A stretch of 64,000 bases of DNA, from assembly GCF_024172085.1 (NCBI RefSeq), contig NZ_JAMZDZ010000001.1, positions 2,046,001 through 2,110,000 of the forward strand. The letters are read 5' to 3'. Within the stretch, counting starts at the first letter, position 1; the number at the start of each line of letters is the position of its first letter. The notes beneath the pieces are model-generated. The model had not been told where the DNA came from, did no database searches, and saw only the letters and a list, made by a program, of their open reading frames with translations. The stretch comes from Hamadaea flava (GTDB taxonomy: Bacteria; Actinomycetota; Actinomycetes; Mycobacteriales; Micromonosporaceae). The position numbers and the translations under genes were made by a program. Shown here piece after piece: positions 63,362-64,000 of this stretch.

Positions 63362-64000
63362 TCAGTCCGGCTTGGATGCGATCCGGTAGCCCGCCCCGCG
63401 GACGGTCTCGATGGTCGCCCGGCCGTAGGGTTGATCGATCTTCTTGCGCAGATACATGATGTAGACCTCGACGATGTTGTCGTCGCCGTCGAAGCTCATG
63501 TCCCACACGTTCTCGATGATCGCGCGTTTGGACATGACGTCGCCCTTGTGGCGCATCAGGAATTCCAGCAGCGCGAACTCGCGCGTGGTGAGGGTGATCT
63601 GGTCGCCGGCCCGGGTGACGGTGCGGGCGGCCGGGTCGAGGACGAGGTCATCGGCGGCCAAAACGGTCGGGCGTTGGCCGTGGCCGCGGCGGGCTACCGC
63701 GCGCAGGCGGGCGAGCAGGACGACGAAGGAGAACGGTTTGGTCAGGTAGTCGTCGGCGCCCAGGTCGAGGGCGTCGGCGAGGTCGTATTCGCCGTCTTTC
63801 GCGGTGAGCATGATGATCGGTGTCCAGATCTGGCGCTGGCGCAGGGTCCGGCAGACTTCATAGCCGTTGAGGCCGGGCAGCATGATGTCCAGGATGATCG
63901 CGTCATAAGTGTGCTCGGTCGCCGCCCATAGCCCGTCGACGCCGGTGGCCATGACGTCGACCGCATAGCCTTCTGCAGTCAGGCCGGCTTTGACGACGGC
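63362..64000 (-). CDS. OmpR-family response regulator (5' end off window)
   Basis: At least 212 residues are present; the first 15 or so codons lie beyond 64000. The receiver domain has DAIILDIMLPGLNGYEVCRT with the phosphorylated Asp, TPIIMLTAKDGEYDLADALD and DDYLTKPFSFVVLLARLRAV. The effector is a winged helix: RTVTRAGDQITLTTREFALL, EFLMRHKGDVMSKRAIIENV, DDNIVEVYIMYLRKKIDQPY and IETVRGAGYRIASKPD. It may control the convergent PAP2 and lipase genes, but no histidine kinase is in view. Confidence 0.93.
   Translation of the reverse strand, partial: AVVKAGLTAEGYAVDVMATGVDGLWAATEHTYDAIILDIMLPGLNGYEVCRTLRQRQIWTPIIMLTAKDGEYDLADALDLGADDYLTKPFSFVVLLARLRAVARRGHGQRPTVLAADDLVLDPAARTVTRAGDQITLTTREFALLEFLMRHKGDVMSKRAIIENVWDMSFDGDDNIVEVYIMYLRKKIDQPYGRATIETVRGAGYRIASKPD

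Overview
The window is high-GC DNA with actinomycete features. It has frequent GTG and TTG starts, AGGAGG-type ribosome binding sites, many ATGA/GTGA stop-start overlaps, a DUF5753 fragment, PadR/TetR/AraC regulators paired with their targets, and IS21, IS3, IS630, ISL3 and IS6 remnants. A filamentous actinomycete is the best guess; the genus cannot be named from this sequence. Annotation rests on motif reading alone, with no database search.

Left part (1-21.1 kb), almost all minus strand, is a defence and DNA-repair island. From upstream to downstream it encodes a small unknown protein, a Cas4-like Fe-S nuclease, an unknown 497-residue protein, a Dna2/Upf1-type SF1 helicase, SbcD and SbcC. 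A complete type II Wadjet set jetA-jetB-jetC-jetD (TIGR02677, 02678, 02680, 02679) follows, then a small unknown gene, an IS21 scar that beheaded a DUF5753 regulator, and a DUF4297-like nuclease protein running off the left edge. Most neighbours overlap by 4 bases, so this looks like one or two long operons. A Cas4-like nuclease plus a Dna2-like helicase as separate genes beside an Mre11/Rad50 pair is, by inference, a split-Dna2 end-resection module.

21.4-24.6 kb holds a compact locus that looks like a graspetide (omega-ester/amide RiPP) pathway: a 50-residue precursor-like ORF overlapping an ATP-grasp ligase gene, a membrane protein, and a second, similar 48-residue precursor-like ORF read out of frame inside the end of the membrane-protein gene. 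The short precursor before the ligase is easy to miss by standard gene calling.

24.9-35.1 kb is a mobile-element graveyard. It has the 3' half of a tRNA-Lys gene (probable attachment site), a tyrosine integrase, copies of a repeated unknown gene family, fragments of DUF349, TPR, IS3, IS630, ISL3 and IS6 genes, and a few likely intact genes (a STAS protein, a small secreted protein, a secreted S1 protease).

35.2-45.2 kb contains a 1519-residue protein with a sacsin/Hsp90-like ATPase and a C-terminal DUF3883/NOV-type nuclease-like domain, two exported proteins, an IS21 element with intact istB and frameshifted istA, and the remnant of an ABC permease.

45.2-64 kb is an array of small regulated modules. 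These are a hydrolase/DoxX/drug-type ABC transporter under a PadR repressor with a partly duplicated promoter region; a Gfo/Idh/MocA oxidoreductase divergent from TetR; a frameshifted SDR divergent from AraC; a PadR-ABC-FtsX operon with a clear promoter and tandem operator; a COG4705 membrane protein; a lipase-like hydrolase; a PAP2 phosphatase; a truncated MGDG-synthase-like gene; and an OmpR-type response regulator cut by the right edge.
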